DNA of 64,000 bases. It comes from Tsuneonella sp. CC-YZS046 (lineage in GTDB: Bacteria; Pseudomonadota; Alphaproteobacteria; Sphingomonadales; Sphingomonadaceae). Of the stretch, positions 8,537 through 18,094 are shown one piece after another; within the stretch, counting starts at the first letter, position 1, and every line of letters starts with the position of its first letter. Where the stretch lies: the NCBI RefSeq assembly GCF_035581365.1, contig NZ_CP141590.1, positions 1,488,001 through 1,552,000 on the forward strand, in the 5' to 3' direction. The notes below the pieces were generated by a model. It searched no databases and was not told the DNA's origin. It was given only the letters and a program-made list of their open reading frames with translations. Made by a program: the position numbers and the translations under genes.

Positions 8537-9838
8537 ATGATGACGAGCGCGTCGTCCACTGTCGCAAGAGGCCCGCAATCCGGCCCGCTGATGCGGGAAT
8601 TCGATCATGTCGATCCGCAGATCGGGCCGGATGGAACGCCTTACGATTATTATCGCCGGGTGCGCGACGAAGCGCTGGCCGCAGGCCGCATGGTCGGCTG
8701 GGCGGAACGCCACGGCGGGTTCTGGGCGGTGTTCGGCTATGAGGAGTTCATGGAGCTGGCGCGGCAGCCGGAGTTCTTCTCGAACAAGGAGCCGACCTTC
8801 CCGCCCTATCCGGTGAAGGAGCCGTTCATGATCGTCTCCTACGACGATCCCGACCACCGGCTGCAGCGCGGCCTGGTCAACCGCCCGTTCAACCCGGTGG
8901 GGGTGAAGGTCTACGAAGCGCAGATTCGCGAGAATGTGAATCTGCTGATCGACGGTTTCATCGAGGATGGGCAGGCCGATCTCGCAAAGATCATCGCCAA
9001 GCCGATCCCGGCGCTGGTGACAGCCATCATCATGGGGCTTCCGGCGGAAGAAGGCCCCAGGTTCGCCCGCTGGGTGGCGGCCCTTGCCGAAGCGCACACC
9101 ATGACGGTGGAGCAGAGCGAGGCGAATATCGACGAAATGTATGCCTATTTCGACCAGACCATCGCGCGCTACCAGGCCGACCCCGGCGGCGATGTGCTGT
9201 CCCATGTGGTCAATTCGGAATTCGAGGGTCGCAAGTTCACCCATGACGAATTGCGCGGCTACTGCACCCTGCTGATGGTGGGCGGCATCGACAACACCGC
9301 GCGCCTGCTCTCCGCCATCCTCTGGCATCTCGGCCGGGATACGCAACTGCGCGACGGGCTGCGGCAGGACCCCGCGCTGATCCCGGCGGCGGTGGACGAA
9401 TTCCTGCGCTATTACTCCCCCGCCTGCGTCGGCCGGATGATCGCCCGGGACGTCACCTTCCACGGCTGCGAGATGAAAACGGGCGACCTGATGCAATGCG
9501 TCATCCCCATCGCCAACCGCGACCCGCGCAAGTTCGAGAACCCGGATGAGTTCCGCCTGGACCGCAAGCTGAACCAGCATCTCGCCCTGGGCAACGGAAC
9601 CCATCGCTGCCTCGGCGCCAATCTCATCACGCTGGAAGCGCGCGTGCTGCTGGAGGAATTCCTGCAGAGGATGCCGGATTACGAAGTGGACAGCGGGAAA
9701 GACATTCACTGGATTCCCGGCCCCATCGCCGGAATCTCCTCGGTGCCTGTCCATTTCAAGCCGGGCAAGCCGCTCAACCGGCATGGCGGCGCGCAGCGGA
9801 AGGCGGTCGAGGCCTGGCTCGCCAGCGCCCACGCCTGA
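8537..9838 (+). CDS. Cytochrome P450
   Basis: 433-aa soluble bacterial P450. Landmarks in order: an oxygen-activation helix with GGIDNTAR (in place of the common A-G-x-D/E-T-T), the ExxR pair Glu288/Arg291 in EFLR, and the heme loop LGNGTHRCLG with thiolate Cys358. A 2Fe-2S ferredoxin gene follows 35 bp downstream, fitting a class I electron chain; no ferredoxin reductase is in the window. GGAG lies just before tandem ATGs at 8537 and 8540. The substrate is unknown; the divergent desaturase hints at a lipid or terpenoid, which is inference. Confidence 0.95.
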   Translation: MMTSASSTVARGPQSGPLMREFDHVDPQIGPDGTPYDYYRRVRDEALAAGRMVGWAERHGGFWAVFGYEEFMELARQPEFFSNKEPTFPPYPVKEPFMIVSYDDPDHRLQRGLVNRPFNPVGVKVYEAQIRENVNLLIDGFIEDGQADLAKIIAKPIPALVTAIIMGLPAEEGPRFARWVAALAEAHTMTVEQSEANIDEMYAYFDQTIARYQADPGGDVLSHVVNSEFEGRKFTHDELRGYCTLLMVGGIDNTARLLSAILWHLGRDTQLRDGLRQDPALIPAAVDEFLRYYSPACVGRMIARDVTFHGCEMKTGDLMQCVIPIANRDPRKFENPDEFRLDRKLNQHLALGNGTHRCLGANLITLEARVLLEEFLQRMPDYEVDSGKDIHWIPGPIAGISSVPVHFKPGKPLNRHGGAQRKAVEAWLASAHA

Positions 9839-9873
9839 AAGCGATCATCGAACCGGAAGGGGAGTTCGGACCC

Positions 9874-10194
9874 GTGAAAGATGTGATCCTGACCCTGGCG
9901 AATGGAGACAGGCGCGACGCCACCATCAGCCCGGGCCAGAGCCTGATGGAAGCGATCCGGGAAGCGGAGCCGGATGGCGTCGCGGCGCTGTGCGGGGGGA
10001 ACTGCTCCTGCGGGACCTGCCACGTCTATGTGGACCGCCTGTTCATGCCGCAATTGCCCGAAATCGAGATCGAGGAGGAAGAACTGCTGAGCGGCATCGA
10101 GAACAGCGTCGAGCAATCGCGCCTGTCCTGCCAGCTTTCCTACGAGGCCGTGCCGAACGGCCTGCGCATCACAGTGCCCCCGCCGATCGACTAG
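9874..10194 (+). CDS. 2Fe-2S ferredoxin (adrenodoxin/putidaredoxin type)
   Basis: 106-aa electron carrier, presumably for the adjacent P450. Cluster ligands follow the C-x5-C-x2-C...C pattern at Cys40, Cys46, Cys49 and Cys86, with an additional Cys44 inside the loop (CGGNCSCGTC). An acidic stretch (EIEIEEEELL, about 63-72) matches the redox-partner interaction helix of putidaredoxin-type proteins. The start is GTG at 9874, with GGGGAG 9 nt upstream. Likely cotranscribed with the P450. Confidence 0.95.
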   Translation: MKDVILTLANGDRRDATISPGQSLMEAIREAEPDGVAALCGGNCSCGTCHVYVDRLFMPQLPEIEIEEEELLSGIENSVEQSRLSCQLSYEAVPNGLRITVPPPID

Positions 10195-10230
10195 CCAGCC
10201 TTCGCCTCAGCCGCCCTCAACGGATCGGGA

Positions 10231-10379
10231 TTTCCTACAGCGCCAAAAGATGGCAGGGAAACGGCATGCCTTGCGCTGTGCTCCCTGCTCCAACCCCTTG
10301 TCCTGAAAAGGTTTCGCCCGTCTTCGGATGAAAAGAGATTTTCTCTCCTGAACAGTGTCAACTGTGTCAACCTGCGTCA
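10231..10379 (+). repeat. Dispersed intergenic repeat, copy A
   Basis: Occupies most of the 306-bp gap between the ferredoxin gene and purB. It starts with TTTCCTACA (10231-10239) and ends with TCTCCTGAACAGTGTCAA (from 10343) followed by CTGTGTCAACC. Both end blocks recur at 28167-28342 and 60552-60705 in the same orientation. The middle is poorly conserved, although TGGCAGGGAAACGGC resembles TGCCATGGAAACGACGGC in copy B. No coding potential was seen; no other element is visible in this gap. Confidence 0.7.
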
Positions 10380-10500
10380 GGGAAAGCCTGCCTTTCCTGA
10401 ACCGAAGGGGATTCGCGCTGGCCCCTTCACTCCCATCGGGGTTGCCTTCGGCGCCCCCTGTCCCTAGCGCACAGCCCGTCCAGAATTACCGGAGTCGAAC

Positions 10501-11811
10501 ATGGTCCCCCGTTACGCCCGCCCCGCAATGACCGAGATCTGGGAACCGGAAGCGCGCTTTCGCATCTGGTTCGAGATCGAGGCCCATGCGACCGACAAGC
10601 TGGGCGAACTGGGCGTGGTGCCGCCGTCCGCCGGCAAGGCGCTGTGGGACTGGTGGGCGACCGGACCGGCCATCGACGTCGCCGCGATCGACGCGATCGA
10701 AGCCGTCACCAAGCATGACGTGATCGCCTTCCTGACCTGGGTCGCGGAGCAGGTGGGCGATGAAGCGCGCTTCATGCATCAGGGCATGACCAGCTCCGAC
10801 GTGCTCGACACGGCGCTGGCGGTGCAGCTTACCCGCGCCGCCGATCTCCTGCTCGCCGATCTCGATGCGCTGCTTGCCGCGCTCCGGCGCCGCGCGGAAG
10901 AGCACAAATATACGCCCACCATCGGCCGCAGCCACGGCATCCACGCGGAACCGACCACTTTCGGATTGAAGCTGGCCCAGGCCTATGCCGAATTCGCGCG
11001 CTGCAAGGCCCGCCTCGTCGCGGCCCGCGCGGAAATCGCCACCTGCGCGATTTCCGGCGCCGTGGGCACCTTCGCCAATATCGACCCGGCGGTGGAGGAA
11101 TATGTCGCGGAGAAGCTGGGCCTTTCCGTCGAACCGATCTCCACCCAGGTGATCCCGCGCGACCGGCACGCGATGTTCTTCGCCACGCTGGGGGTGATCG
11201 CCAGCTCGATCGAGCGGCTGGCGGTGGAGATCCGCCACCTGCAGCGCACCGAGGTGCTGGAGGCGGAGGAATATTTCGCCCCCGGCCAGAAGGGCTCCTC
11301 GGCCATGCCGCACAAGCGCAACCCGGTGCTCACCGAAAACCTCACCGGGCTTGCGCGGGTGGTCCGCTCCGCCGTCACTCCCGCTCTGGAAAACGTGGCG
11401 CTCTGGCACGAGCGGGACATCTCGCACTCCTCGGTGGAGCGCTACATCGGCCCGGACGCCACGATCACGCTGGATTTCGCGCTGGCCCGCCTGACCGGCG
11501 TGGTCGACAAGCTGCTGATCTATCCGGAGCGGATGCAGAAGAACCTCGACCGCATGGGCGGCCTCGTCCACTCCCAGCGCGTGCTGCTGGCGCTGACCCA
11601 GGCCGGGGTGAGCCGCGAGGGCGCCTATGCCATCGTCCAGCGCAACGCGATGAAGGTGTGGGAATCCGATGGGCAGCTTTCCCTGCTCGAACTGCTCAAG
11701 CAGGACCCGGAAGTCACCGCGGCGCTCAGCGCGGCGGAACTGGAAGAGAAATTCGACCTCGACTATCATTTCGCGCAGGTGGACCGCATCTTCGCCCGTA
11801 TTTTCGCATGA
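10501..11811 (+). CDS. purB: Adenylosuccinate lyase
   Basis: Cleaves SAICAR and adenylosuccinate, releasing fumarate, at two steps of purine synthesis. 436 aa, the usual length of the short bacterial type. It carries the fumarase/aspartase superfamily signature [10 protein letters not shown] at residues 266-275, with the flexible-loop Ser, and the conserved TSSDVLDT and [10 protein letters not shown] blocks. Preceded by repeat copy A and followed by lapA and pyrF on the same strand. Confidence 0.98.
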   Translation: MVPRYARPAMTEIWEPEARFRIWFEIEAHATDKLGELGVVPPSAGKALWDWWATGPAIDVAAIDAIEAVTKHDVIAFLTWVAEQVGDEARFMHQGMTSSDVLDTALAVQLTRAADLLLADLDALLAALRRRAEEHKYTPTIGRSHGIHAEPTTFGLKLAQAYAEFARCKARLVAARAEIATCAISGAVGTFANIDPAVEEYVAEKLGLSVEPISTQVIPRDRHAMFFATLGVIASSIERLAVEIRHLQRTEVLEAEEYFAPGQKGSSAMPHKRNPVLTENLTGLARVVRSAVTPALENVALWHERDISHSSVERYIGPDATITLDFALARLTGVVDKLLIYPERMQKNLDRMGGLVHSQRVLLALTQAGVSREGAYAIVQRNAMKVWESDGQLSLLELLKQDPEVTAALSAAELEEKFDLDYHFAQVDRIFARIFA

Positions 11812-11897
11812 TCCTCGCTCTTTCCTTCACGGCCGGAGCAGCCTAGCATCGCCAGCCGCGGCAATGGCGCCAACAACGGGGAAGGAGCCTGCGATCC

Positions 11898-12260
11898 ATG
11901 CAAATCGTGAGAACCATCGTATGGGTGGTGCTGGTGATCGCGCTGATCATCTTCGCCATCAACAACTGGCGCCCGGTGGAGGTGAAGGTCTGGGAAGGCT
12001 TCGTGCTGGAAACCAAACTTCCCGCGCTTCTGATCCTGTCGTTCCTGATCGGGCTGGTGCCGATGTGGCTGCTTCATCGCGGCAAGGTCTGGCGCCTCAA
12101 CCGGCGGATCGGCATTCTGGAAAGCGCCGCCCGCAATGCCGCGGCCAGCCTGGCGCAGGCGGAAGCCGAACGGCCGTCCGCGCCGGAAGCCAGCGAAGAC
12201 ACAGCGGCCGCCGCCCTGCCCGCCGCCGATACCGGCAAGCCCGCAAGCGAGAATCCATGA
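11898..12260 (+). CDS. lapA: LapA family inner-membrane protein (DUF1049)
   Basis: 120-aa protein with two N-terminal membrane helices (about 5-22 and 42-62) joined by a short loop containing NNWRPVEVKVW, then a basic and coiled cytoplasmic tail ending in an Ala/Pro/Glu-rich region. In E. coli LapA works with LapB on LPS synthesis control; here only the LapA-like domain is seen. Stop overlaps the pyrF start (ATGA). The preceding 86 bp after purB show GGGGAAGGAG before the ATG. Confidence 0.8.
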   Translation: MQIVRTIVWVVLVIALIIFAINNWRPVEVKVWEGFVLETKLPALLILSFLIGLVPMWLLHRGKVWRLNRRIGILESAARNAAASLAQAEAERPSAPEASEDTAAAALPAADTGKPASENP

Positions 12261-12934
12261 GCAATCCGATCTATCTTGCTCTCGATCTGCCGCAGCTCGA
12301 AGCCGCGAAGGCGCTGGCCGAGCGTGTAAAGTCGCATATCGGGGGATTGAAGCTCGGCCTCGAATTCTTCTGCGCCCACGGGCATCACGGCGTGCATGAG
12401 ATCGCCCATGTCGGGCTGCCGATCTTCCTCGATCTCAAGCTGCACGATATTCCCAACACCGTCGCGGGCGCCATGCAGGCGATCCATGTGCTGGAACCTG
12501 CCATCGTCACCATCCACGCGGGCGGCGGGCGCGCGATGATGGAAGACGCGAAGGCGGCGGCCGCCGCCGGAACGAAAGTCGTGGCCGTCACCCTGCTGAC
12601 CAGCATGGACGAAAACGACATGGCCGCGACCGGGATCAGCGGTCAGGCCCACGATCAGGTCATGCGCCTGGCCGACCTGGCCCATGCCGCCGGGCTGGAC
12701 GGAATCGTCTGCTCCGGCCACGAAGTCGCCGCCGTTCACCGGCAATGGAAGGACGGATTCTTCGTGGTCCCCGGCCTGCGCCCCGGGAACGGGAAGCCTT
12801 CGGCCGACCAGAAGCGGACCGCCACCCCGCGCTCTGCGCGCGACGACGGGGCCAGCGTGCTGGTGATCGGCCGCCCGATCAGCCGCGCGGAAGATCCGCT
12901 GGCTGCGGCACGGGCGATCGAGGCGACGCTATAG
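12257..12934 (+). CDS. pyrF: Orotidine 5'-phosphate decarboxylase
   Basis: Final step of UMP synthesis. 225-aa TIM barrel with the catalytic block DLKLHDIPN: Asp59, Lys61 and Asp64. Other landmarks are the N-terminal LALD (Asp10) and the phosphate-binding VVPGLRPG near the C-terminus. An open frame continues upstream through lapA, but the ATG at 12257 fits the family start and overlaps the lapA stop by 4 bp, implying coupling. Confidence 0.97.
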   Translation: MSNPIYLALDLPQLEAAKALAERVKSHIGGLKLGLEFFCAHGHHGVHEIAHVGLPIFLDLKLHDIPNTVAGAMQAIHVLEPAIVTIHAGGGRAMMEDAKAAAAAGTKVVAVTLLTSMDENDMAATGISGQAHDQVMRLADLAHAAGLDGIVCSGHEVAAVHRQWKDGFFVVPGLRPGNGKPSADQKRTATPRSARDDGASVLVIGRPISRAEDPLAAARAIEATL

Positions 12935-12954
12935 GATCAAGGCATCGGGGCCGC

Positions 12955-13671
12955 TCAGGTCACGATGACGTGCTTGAGTATCCCGTCGATCGGAAACAGC
13001 GTCGCGCCCAGCTCGTTGCGTTCGTAGCCGGTGTCGAGCGCAAAGGCCCGCTCATAGGCCCGCTTGACCGCGGGCCGCGAGCCGACCTGATCGCGCCAGC
13101 GCACCACATTGGGGTAGCGCTCCTCCCCGTCATGCGGGGGGATATACTGAATCCACGGGATGCAGGCCATGTCCGCGATGGAGTAATCGCCCGCGAGGAA
13201 CTGCGTTTCGCCAAGCTGGCGGTCCATCAGCTCCCACAGGCTGATCCACATGTTGCGATAGCGGCTGAGCGAATAGCTGTTGTCGAAATCCGGGGCGATC
13301 TGCGGGGCGAAGGCCATGAAGTGGAACAACTGCCCGCCGATCGGGCCAAGCCCGCCCATCTGCCAGAACAGCCATTGCAGCACCTCCTGCCGCGCGCGCC
13401 GTTCTGCCGGCAGGAAGCGCCCGGTCTTTTCGCCAAGATATTGCAGGATCGCGCCGGATTCGAAGGTTACTATCGGTTCCCCGCCATCGGCCGGTTCATC
13501 ATCGCGGATGATGGGCAGGCGGCCGTTCTTCGCCCCGCCGACCTTGGCCGGATCGCGATGCTCGTTCCTGCTGAGATCGACCGGAGAGAGTTCATAGGGA
13601 AGCTCCATCTCCTCCAGCGCGATGCAGATCTTGTGAACATTGGGGCTGGCGACATAATACAGCGTTATCAT
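12955..13671 (-). CDS. Glutathione S-transferase family protein (YfcG/Ure2-like)
   Basis: 238-aa protein with an N-terminal thioredoxin-like GST domain (about 1-85, with SPNVHKICIALEE near the start and ESGAILQYL at the glutathione site) and an all-helical C-terminal domain. The pattern around the active site (Asn rather than Tyr/Ser/Cys) resembles YfcG-type disulfide reductases. The ATG at 13671 is chosen over 13728 because the domain begins there. Convergent with pyrF and divergent from trpF; physiological substrate unknown. Confidence 0.88.
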   Translation of the reverse strand: MITLYYVASPNVHKICIALEEMELPYELSPVDLSRNEHRDPAKVGGAKNGRLPIIRDDEPADGGEPIVTFESGAILQYLGEKTGRFLPAERRARQEVLQWLFWQMGGLGPIGGQLFHFMAFAPQIAPDFDNSYSLSRYRNMWISLWELMDRQLGETQFLAGDYSIADMACIPWIQYIPPHDGEERYPNVVRWRDQVGSRPAVKRAYERAFALDTGYERNELGATLFPIDGILKHVIVT

Positions 13672-13787
13672 CCGGGGGCCTTTTCCTTCATCTCTCTCGG
13701 GCGCGAACCGTATCGCCGCCGCTTGCATCCCACAAGCGCCCGCGCAGGCTCTTTGCTCTTGCGCCGTGTTGGCGTAACGGGCCGGTC

Positions 13788-14429
13788 ATGGCCAGCACCG
13801 AAATCAAGATATGCGGGATCACCACCGCCGAGGCTCTCGAAGCGGTCATTACCGCCCAGGCCCGGCACGCCGGGTTCGTGTTCTACCCGCCCTCGCCCCG
13901 CCACCTGACCCCGAGCGAGGCGGCGAAGCTGGCGGCGCGCGCCGGCACCCGCATCGGCAAGGTCGGCCTGTTCGTGGACGCGGACGACCTCGAGATCGCG
14001 GAAGCCGTCCATGCCGCCCGGCTGGACGCCATCCAGCTGCACGGCAATGAAACGCCCGAGCGCGCGGCCCGGATCAAGGCCCGGTTCGGCAAGCCGGTGT
14101 GGAAGGCCCTTCCCGTCGCTTGCGCGGCGGATGTGGATCGGGCCCTGGCCTACAGGGAAGCGGCCGACCTGATCCTGTTCGATGCCAAGACGCCGAAGGG
14201 CGCCTTGCCGGGTGGAATGGGCCTCGCCTTCGACTGGTCGCTGCTGGGCGGCTACCGGGCGGCCGTCAACTGGGGTCTTGCAGGCGGCCTCAATCCCGAA
14301 AACGTCGCGGACGCCATCCGCATCACCGGGACCCCGCTGGTCGATACCTCCTCGGGCGTGGAAAGCGCGCCTGGGGTGAAGGATCTGGACAGGATCGCGG
14401 CATTCTGCCGCGCGGCCCGCGCTGCATGA
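13788..14429 (+). CDS. trpF: Phosphoribosylanthranilate isomerase
   Basis: Amadori rearrangement in tryptophan synthesis. 213-aa TIM barrel with the catalytic Cys in KICGIT (Cys9) and the catalytic Asp in LILFDAKTPKG. Phosphate loops are GLAGGLNP and DTSSGVE. It sits upstream of trpB-trpA but is separated from them by a minus-strand barrel gene, an insertion relative to the common trpF-trpB-trpA order. Confidence 0.98.
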   Translation: MASTEIKICGITTAEALEAVITAQARHAGFVFYPPSPRHLTPSEAAKLAARAGTRIGKVGLFVDADDLEIAEAVHAARLDAIQLHGNETPERAARIKARFGKPVWKALPVACAADVDRALAYREAADLILFDAKTPKGALPGGMGLAFDWSLLGGYRAAVNWGLAGGLNPENVADAIRITGTPLVDTSSGVESAPGVKDLDRIAAFCRAARAA

Positions 14430-14456
14430 AAAAAGGGCGGCCCGTGCGGACCGCCC
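14429..14456 (-). terminator. Rho-independent terminator after the 153-aa barrel gene
   Basis: Inverted repeat GGGCGG (14435-14440) and CCGCCC (14451-14456), with a run of six T on the minus strand opposite 14429-14434. Placed 28 bp downstream of the minus-strand gene that ends at 14484; the T-run touches the trpF stop. Confidence 0.8.
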
Positions 14457-14483
14457 TCGAATAATCCGGCGGATGCCGCCAGA

Positions 14484-14945
14484 TCAGAACTTCACGCCCA
14501 GACCGACGCCCGCGACATCCGTGTCCGGGATGCCCTTGCCGATGAAATTATGGCGATATTCGATCTTGCCGTAGAAGTTCTGGCCGAAGCTGTGCTGGTA
14601 GCCCGCGCCAAGATTGACGGAATCCTCGCAGAACTTGCAGGGCTTCGTGGCGTAACCGCCGACCGCGTAGAGCTTGCCGGCTTCCGAAGCCCTGAAACCG
14701 GCGCGGAGTGATCCCCCGAAGGATACCCGGGTGTTCGACTCCAGAATCTTGTCGCCCGAGGCTTCGATGCCGACAAAGCTCTTTTCGCCGAGATCCCAGT
14801 CATAGCCTGCAGCGACACCGGCAATTGCCTCGCTGTCGCTGCCGTTCCAAATCACGCCACCGCGAGCTTCGATCCGGCCTTCATTGGCCAAGGCGGGCGT
14901 TGCCGCAAGCGTAGCGGCGGCGAGCGAAAGAAATACGAGACGCAT
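14484..14945 (-). CDS. Small outer-membrane beta-barrel protein
   Basis: 153-aa exported protein. The signal peptide (about 1-20) ends in TPALANE, followed by alternating amphipathic strands and a C-terminal Phe (GLGVKF) typical of BAM substrates. A Cys pair, CKFC, lies in one loop. It resembles the Omp25/OmpW-like porin-family barrels of alphaproteobacteria. The ATG at 14945 is set by AGGAG 7 nt upstream. It interrupts the trpF-trpB order and has its own terminator. Function unknown. Confidence 0.8.
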   Translation of the reverse strand: MRLVFLSLAAATLAATPALANEGRIEARGGVIWNGSDSEAIAGVAAGYDWDLGEKSFVGIEASGDKILESNTRVSFGGSLRAGFRASEAGKLYAVGGYATKPCKFCEDSVNLGAGYQHSFGQNFYGKIEYRHNFIGKGIPDTDVAGVGLGVKF

Positions 14946-15180
14946 AAATAAACTCCTGAAAACACTGCCCGTTCTTTGCATTTGGGGCGAAGCGAGATCT
15001 AGGATTCGCAATCTTGCGCTGCTGTGAACATTGCATTCAGACAACATATTGCACCTGCGAGTGTTGCCTTCTTGCAACTTTCGAGCATCGGTTCGACGCC
15101 CCCCGGCAGCGTCGCCGGCCAGCGTTGCGCGGAGTCTCGGGCTGGACTTACGCGATCCGCTCTGCCAATCGCGCAGCGAC

Positions 15181-16425
15181 ATGTCTGCAACCACCACCAC
15201 CGCCAACAGCCTGCGCAAACAGCCGGACGAGCGCGGGCATTTCGGCCAGTTCGGCGGCCGCTATGTCGCCGAAACCCTGATGCCGCTGATCCTGGACCTG
15301 GAGCGCGAATATCGCGCGGCGCAGGCCGATCCGGAGTTCCAGGCGGAATTCGACGGGCTGATGAAGCATTATGTCGGTCGGCCCAGCCCGCTTTATTATG
15401 CGGAGCGGCTGACCGAGGAATTTCGCGCCAGCGCGCCTGAAGGCATGGGCGCCAAAATCTATTTCAAACGCGAGGAACTGAATCACACCGGCGCGCACAA
15501 GATCAACAATTGCATCGGCCAGATTTTGCTGGCCCGGCGGATGGGCAAGACCCGGATCATCGCCGAAACCGGCGCGGGCCAGCACGGGGTCGCGACCGCC
15601 ACCGTCGCGGCGCGGTTCGGCCTGCCCTGCACGATCTTCATGGGCGCCAAGGACGTGGAGCGGCAGCAGCCCAACGTCTTCCGCATGAAATTGCTGGGGG
15701 CCGAGGTAAAGCCGGTGACCTCGGGCGCGCAGACGCTCAAGGATGCGATGAACGACGCGCTGCGCGACTGGGTCGCCAATGTGCACGATACTTTCTACAT
15801 CATCGGCACCGCGGCCGGCCCGCATCCCTACCCGGAGCTGGTGCGGGACTTCCAGTCGGTGATCGGCAAGGAAACCCGGGAACAGATCATGCAGGCCGAA
15901 GGCAGGCTCCCCGATCTGCTGGTCGCGGCGGTGGGCGGCGGGTCCAACGCGATCGGCCTGTTTCACCCCTTCCTCGACGATCCGGAGGTCGCGATGGTCG
16001 GCGTGGAAGCGGCCGGGCACGGGATCGAGACAGGCCAGCACGCGGCCAGCCTCGCGGGCGGCTCGCCCGGCATCCTGCACGGGAACAAGACCTATCTCCT
16101 GCAGGATGAGGATGGCCAGATCAACGACGCCCATTCGATTTCGGCGGGGCTGGATTATCCGGGCATCGGGCCGGAGCACAGCTGGCTGCATGAAAGCGGC
16201 CGGGTGAAATATATCCCCGTGACCGACAATGAAGCGCTCGAGGCCTTCCAGCTCTGCTGCCGGACGGAAGGCATCATCCCGGCGCTGGAAAGCGCGCATG
16301 CGCTGGCTGCGCTCAAGACCGAAGCGCCCAGGCTGGCGCGCGACAGGATCATCGTGGTCAATGTTTCGGGCCGGGGCGACAAGGACATCTTCACCGTGGC
16401 CGGCGCGCTGGGAGTAGAACTGTGA
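15181..16425 (+). CDS. trpB: Tryptophan synthase beta chain
   Basis: PLP enzyme joining indole and serine. 414 aa, with PLP Lys107 in HTGAHKINN and the phosphate-binding [11 protein letters not shown] at 15181 gives the normal N-terminus leading to [11 protein letters not shown]; the frame is open upstream but not conserved. No Trp-rich leader peptide is visible in the 235 bp before it. First gene of trpB-trpA-accD-folC; the trpA start overlaps its stop. Confidence 0.98.
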   Translation: MSATTTTANSLRKQPDERGHFGQFGGRYVAETLMPLILDLEREYRAAQADPEFQAEFDGLMKHYVGRPSPLYYAERLTEEFRASAPEGMGAKIYFKREELNHTGAHKINNCIGQILLARRMGKTRIIAETGAGQHGVATATVAARFGLPCTIFMGAKDVERQQPNVFRMKLLGAEVKPVTSGAQTLKDAMNDALRDWVANVHDTFYIIGTAAGPHPYPELVRDFQSVIGKETREQIMQAEGRLPDLLVAAVGGGSNAIGLFHPFLDDPEVAMVGVEAAGHGIETGQHAASLAGGSPGILHGNKTYLLQDEDGQINDAHSISAGLDYPGIGPEHSWLHESGRVKYIPVTDNEALEAFQLCCRTEGIIPALESAHALAALKTEAPRLARDRIIVVNVSGRGDKDIFTVAGALGVEL

Positions 16426-17234
16426 CCACCCCGCACGCCCGCATCGCCGCCGCCTTCGGCAAGCCGCATCCGGCGCTCGTCTGTTTCGTGACGGCGGGCG
16501 ACCCCACTCCGCAGGCGACTCCCGCCATTCTCGACGCGCTGGTGGAAGGCGGGGCGGACGTGATCGAGCTGGGCATGCCTTTCACCGATCCGATGGCCGA
16601 CGGCCCCGCGATCCAGCAAGCCAATCTCCGCGCCCTCGGCGCCGGAACCACGACCGCCGACATCCTCAAGATCGCGGCCGATTTTCGCGCTCGCCACCCT
16701 GACGTGCCGCTGGTGCTGATGGGCTATGCCAACACCATGATCCATCGCGGGGCAGACTGGTTCGCCGCCGAAGCCGCCAAGGCGGGCGTGGACGGGGTGA
16801 TCTGCGTCGACATTCCCCCGGAAGAGGACGATTCGCTCGGTCCGGAACTGCGCGCGGCGGGAATTGCGCCGATCCGGCTGGCCACGCCCACCACCGATGA
16901 CGCGCGGCTTCCCGCCGTGCTCGAAGGTTCGGCGGGCTTTCTCTATTATGTGTCGGTGGCCGGCATCACCGGGATGCAGCAAGCGGGAATCGAATCGATC
17001 GAACGCGCCACGGCGCGGTTGAAAGCGGCAAGTTCCATTCCCGTGGCCGTCGGCTTCGGCGTCCGCACGCCCGAGCAGGCGGCCGCCATCGCGGGGGTCG
17101 CCGATGGTGTCGTGGTCGGTTCCGCGCTGGTGGAACTTATCGGAAAATTCGGAACGGAAGCCGCGGCCCCGGTGCGCGATCTCACCTCGGCCCTTGCCTC
17201 CGCCGTCCATGATGCGCGAAAAGCCCTGGCATGA
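16422..17234 (+). CDS. trpA: Tryptophan synthase alpha chain
   Basis: Cleaves indole-3-glycerol phosphate and passes indole to TrpB through the tunnel of the alpha2-beta2 complex. 270 aa. Catalytic Glu49 and Asp60 (in [14 protein letters not shown]) are at the same positions as in the classical enzyme. Starts with GTG overlapping the trpB stop (GTGA) and ends in an ATGA overlap with accD, so the three are translationally coupled. Confidence 0.98.
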   Translation: MTTPHARIAAAFGKPHPALVCFVTAGDPTPQATPAILDALVEGGADVIELGMPFTDPMADGPAIQQANLRALGAGTTTADILKIAADFRARHPDVPLVLMGYANTMIHRGADWFAAEAAKAGVDGVICVDIPPEEDDSLGPELRAAGIAPIRLATPTTDDARLPAVLEGSAGFLYYVSVAGITGMQQAGIESIERATARLKAASSIPVAVGFGVRTPEQAAAIAGVADGVVVGSALVELIGKFGTEAAAPVRDLTSALASAVHDARKALA

Positions 17235-18079
17235 GCTGGCTTACCCGAATCCGCAAATCGCTGCCGTTCCGGCCGAAGCGCGAGACCCCGGACAATCTCT
17301 GGGTCAAATGCCCCAATTGCAGCGAAATGCTGTTCACCCGGGAATATGAGGAAAACCTCTCCGTATGCCCGCGCTGCGACCATCACGGGCGGATCGGCGC
17401 GGATACGCGCCTGGCCCAGGTGCTGGACGAGGGGTTTACCCTGCTGGATGCGCCCAGGGTCAAGGAAGACCCGCTCAAGTTCAAGGACAGCAAGCGCTAT
17501 ACCGACCGCCTGAAGCAGGCGCGCGCCAATAGCCCGCATCCCGACGCATTCACCGTCGCCAGCGGCAGCATCGAAGGCCGCAAGGCCGTGGTCGGGGTGC
17601 AGGATTTCTCCTTCATGGGCGGGTCGATGGGCATGGCGGTGGGCGAGGCCTTCGTCACCGGCGCGCAGCGCGCGCTCGACGAAAGATGCGGCTATATCGT
17701 GGTCACCGCGGCGGGCGGCGCGCGAATGCAGGAGGGCATTCTCAGCCTGATGCAGATGCCGAAGGCCACGGTGATGACCCGCCGGCTGAGGGAAGCGGGG
17801 CTGCCCTATATCGTCATCCTGACCGACCCGACCACGGGCGGCGTCACCGCAAGCTATGCCATGCTGGGCGATATCCATATCGCCGAACCGGGGGCGCTGA
17901 TCGGCTTCGCCGGGCAACGGGTGATTCAGGACACCATCCGCGAAAGCCTGCCGGAAGGTTTCCAGCGTGCCGAATATCTGCACAAGCACGGCATGGTGGA
18001 CATGGTGGTGGAGCGAAAGGATATTCGCAAAACGCTGGCCCGGCTGCTCGATTATCTGCAACCGGCAGCGGCGGCCTGA
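17231..18079 (+). CDS. accD: Acetyl-CoA carboxylase carboxyltransferase subunit beta
   Basis: Beta subunit of the carboxyltransferase that makes malonyl-CoA. 282 aa. N-terminal zinc ribbon with Cys27, Cys30, Cys46 and Cys49 (CPNC and CPRC), then the crotonase-like carboxyltransferase domain with GGARMQEG and GFAGQRVI. The trpA-accD-folC order is common in proteobacteria. Start overlaps trpA by 4 bp. Confidence 0.98.
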   Translation: MSWLTRIRKSLPFRPKRETPDNLWVKCPNCSEMLFTREYEENLSVCPRCDHHGRIGADTRLAQVLDEGFTLLDAPRVKEDPLKFKDSKRYTDRLKQARANSPHPDAFTVASGSIEGRKAVVGVQDFSFMGGSMGMAVGEAFVTGAQRALDERCGYIVVTAAGGARMQEGILSLMQMPKATVMTRRLREAGLPYIVILTDPTTGGVTASYAMLGDIHIAEPGALIGFAGQRVIQDTIRESLPEGFQRAEYLHKHGMVDMVVERKDIRKTLARLLDYLQPAAAA

Positions 18080-18094
18080 GGCCCGCGCCGGCCG

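Noticed and set aside
8357-9832. N-terminal extension of the desaturase gene to 9832
   Set aside because: The upstream part lies wholly antisense to the P450 gene and shows no domain; the desaturase starts at 8356.
14946-15180. Tryptophan attenuator/leader peptide upstream of trpB
   Set aside because: No short ORF with consecutive Trp codons and no terminator-antiterminator pair found by reading.
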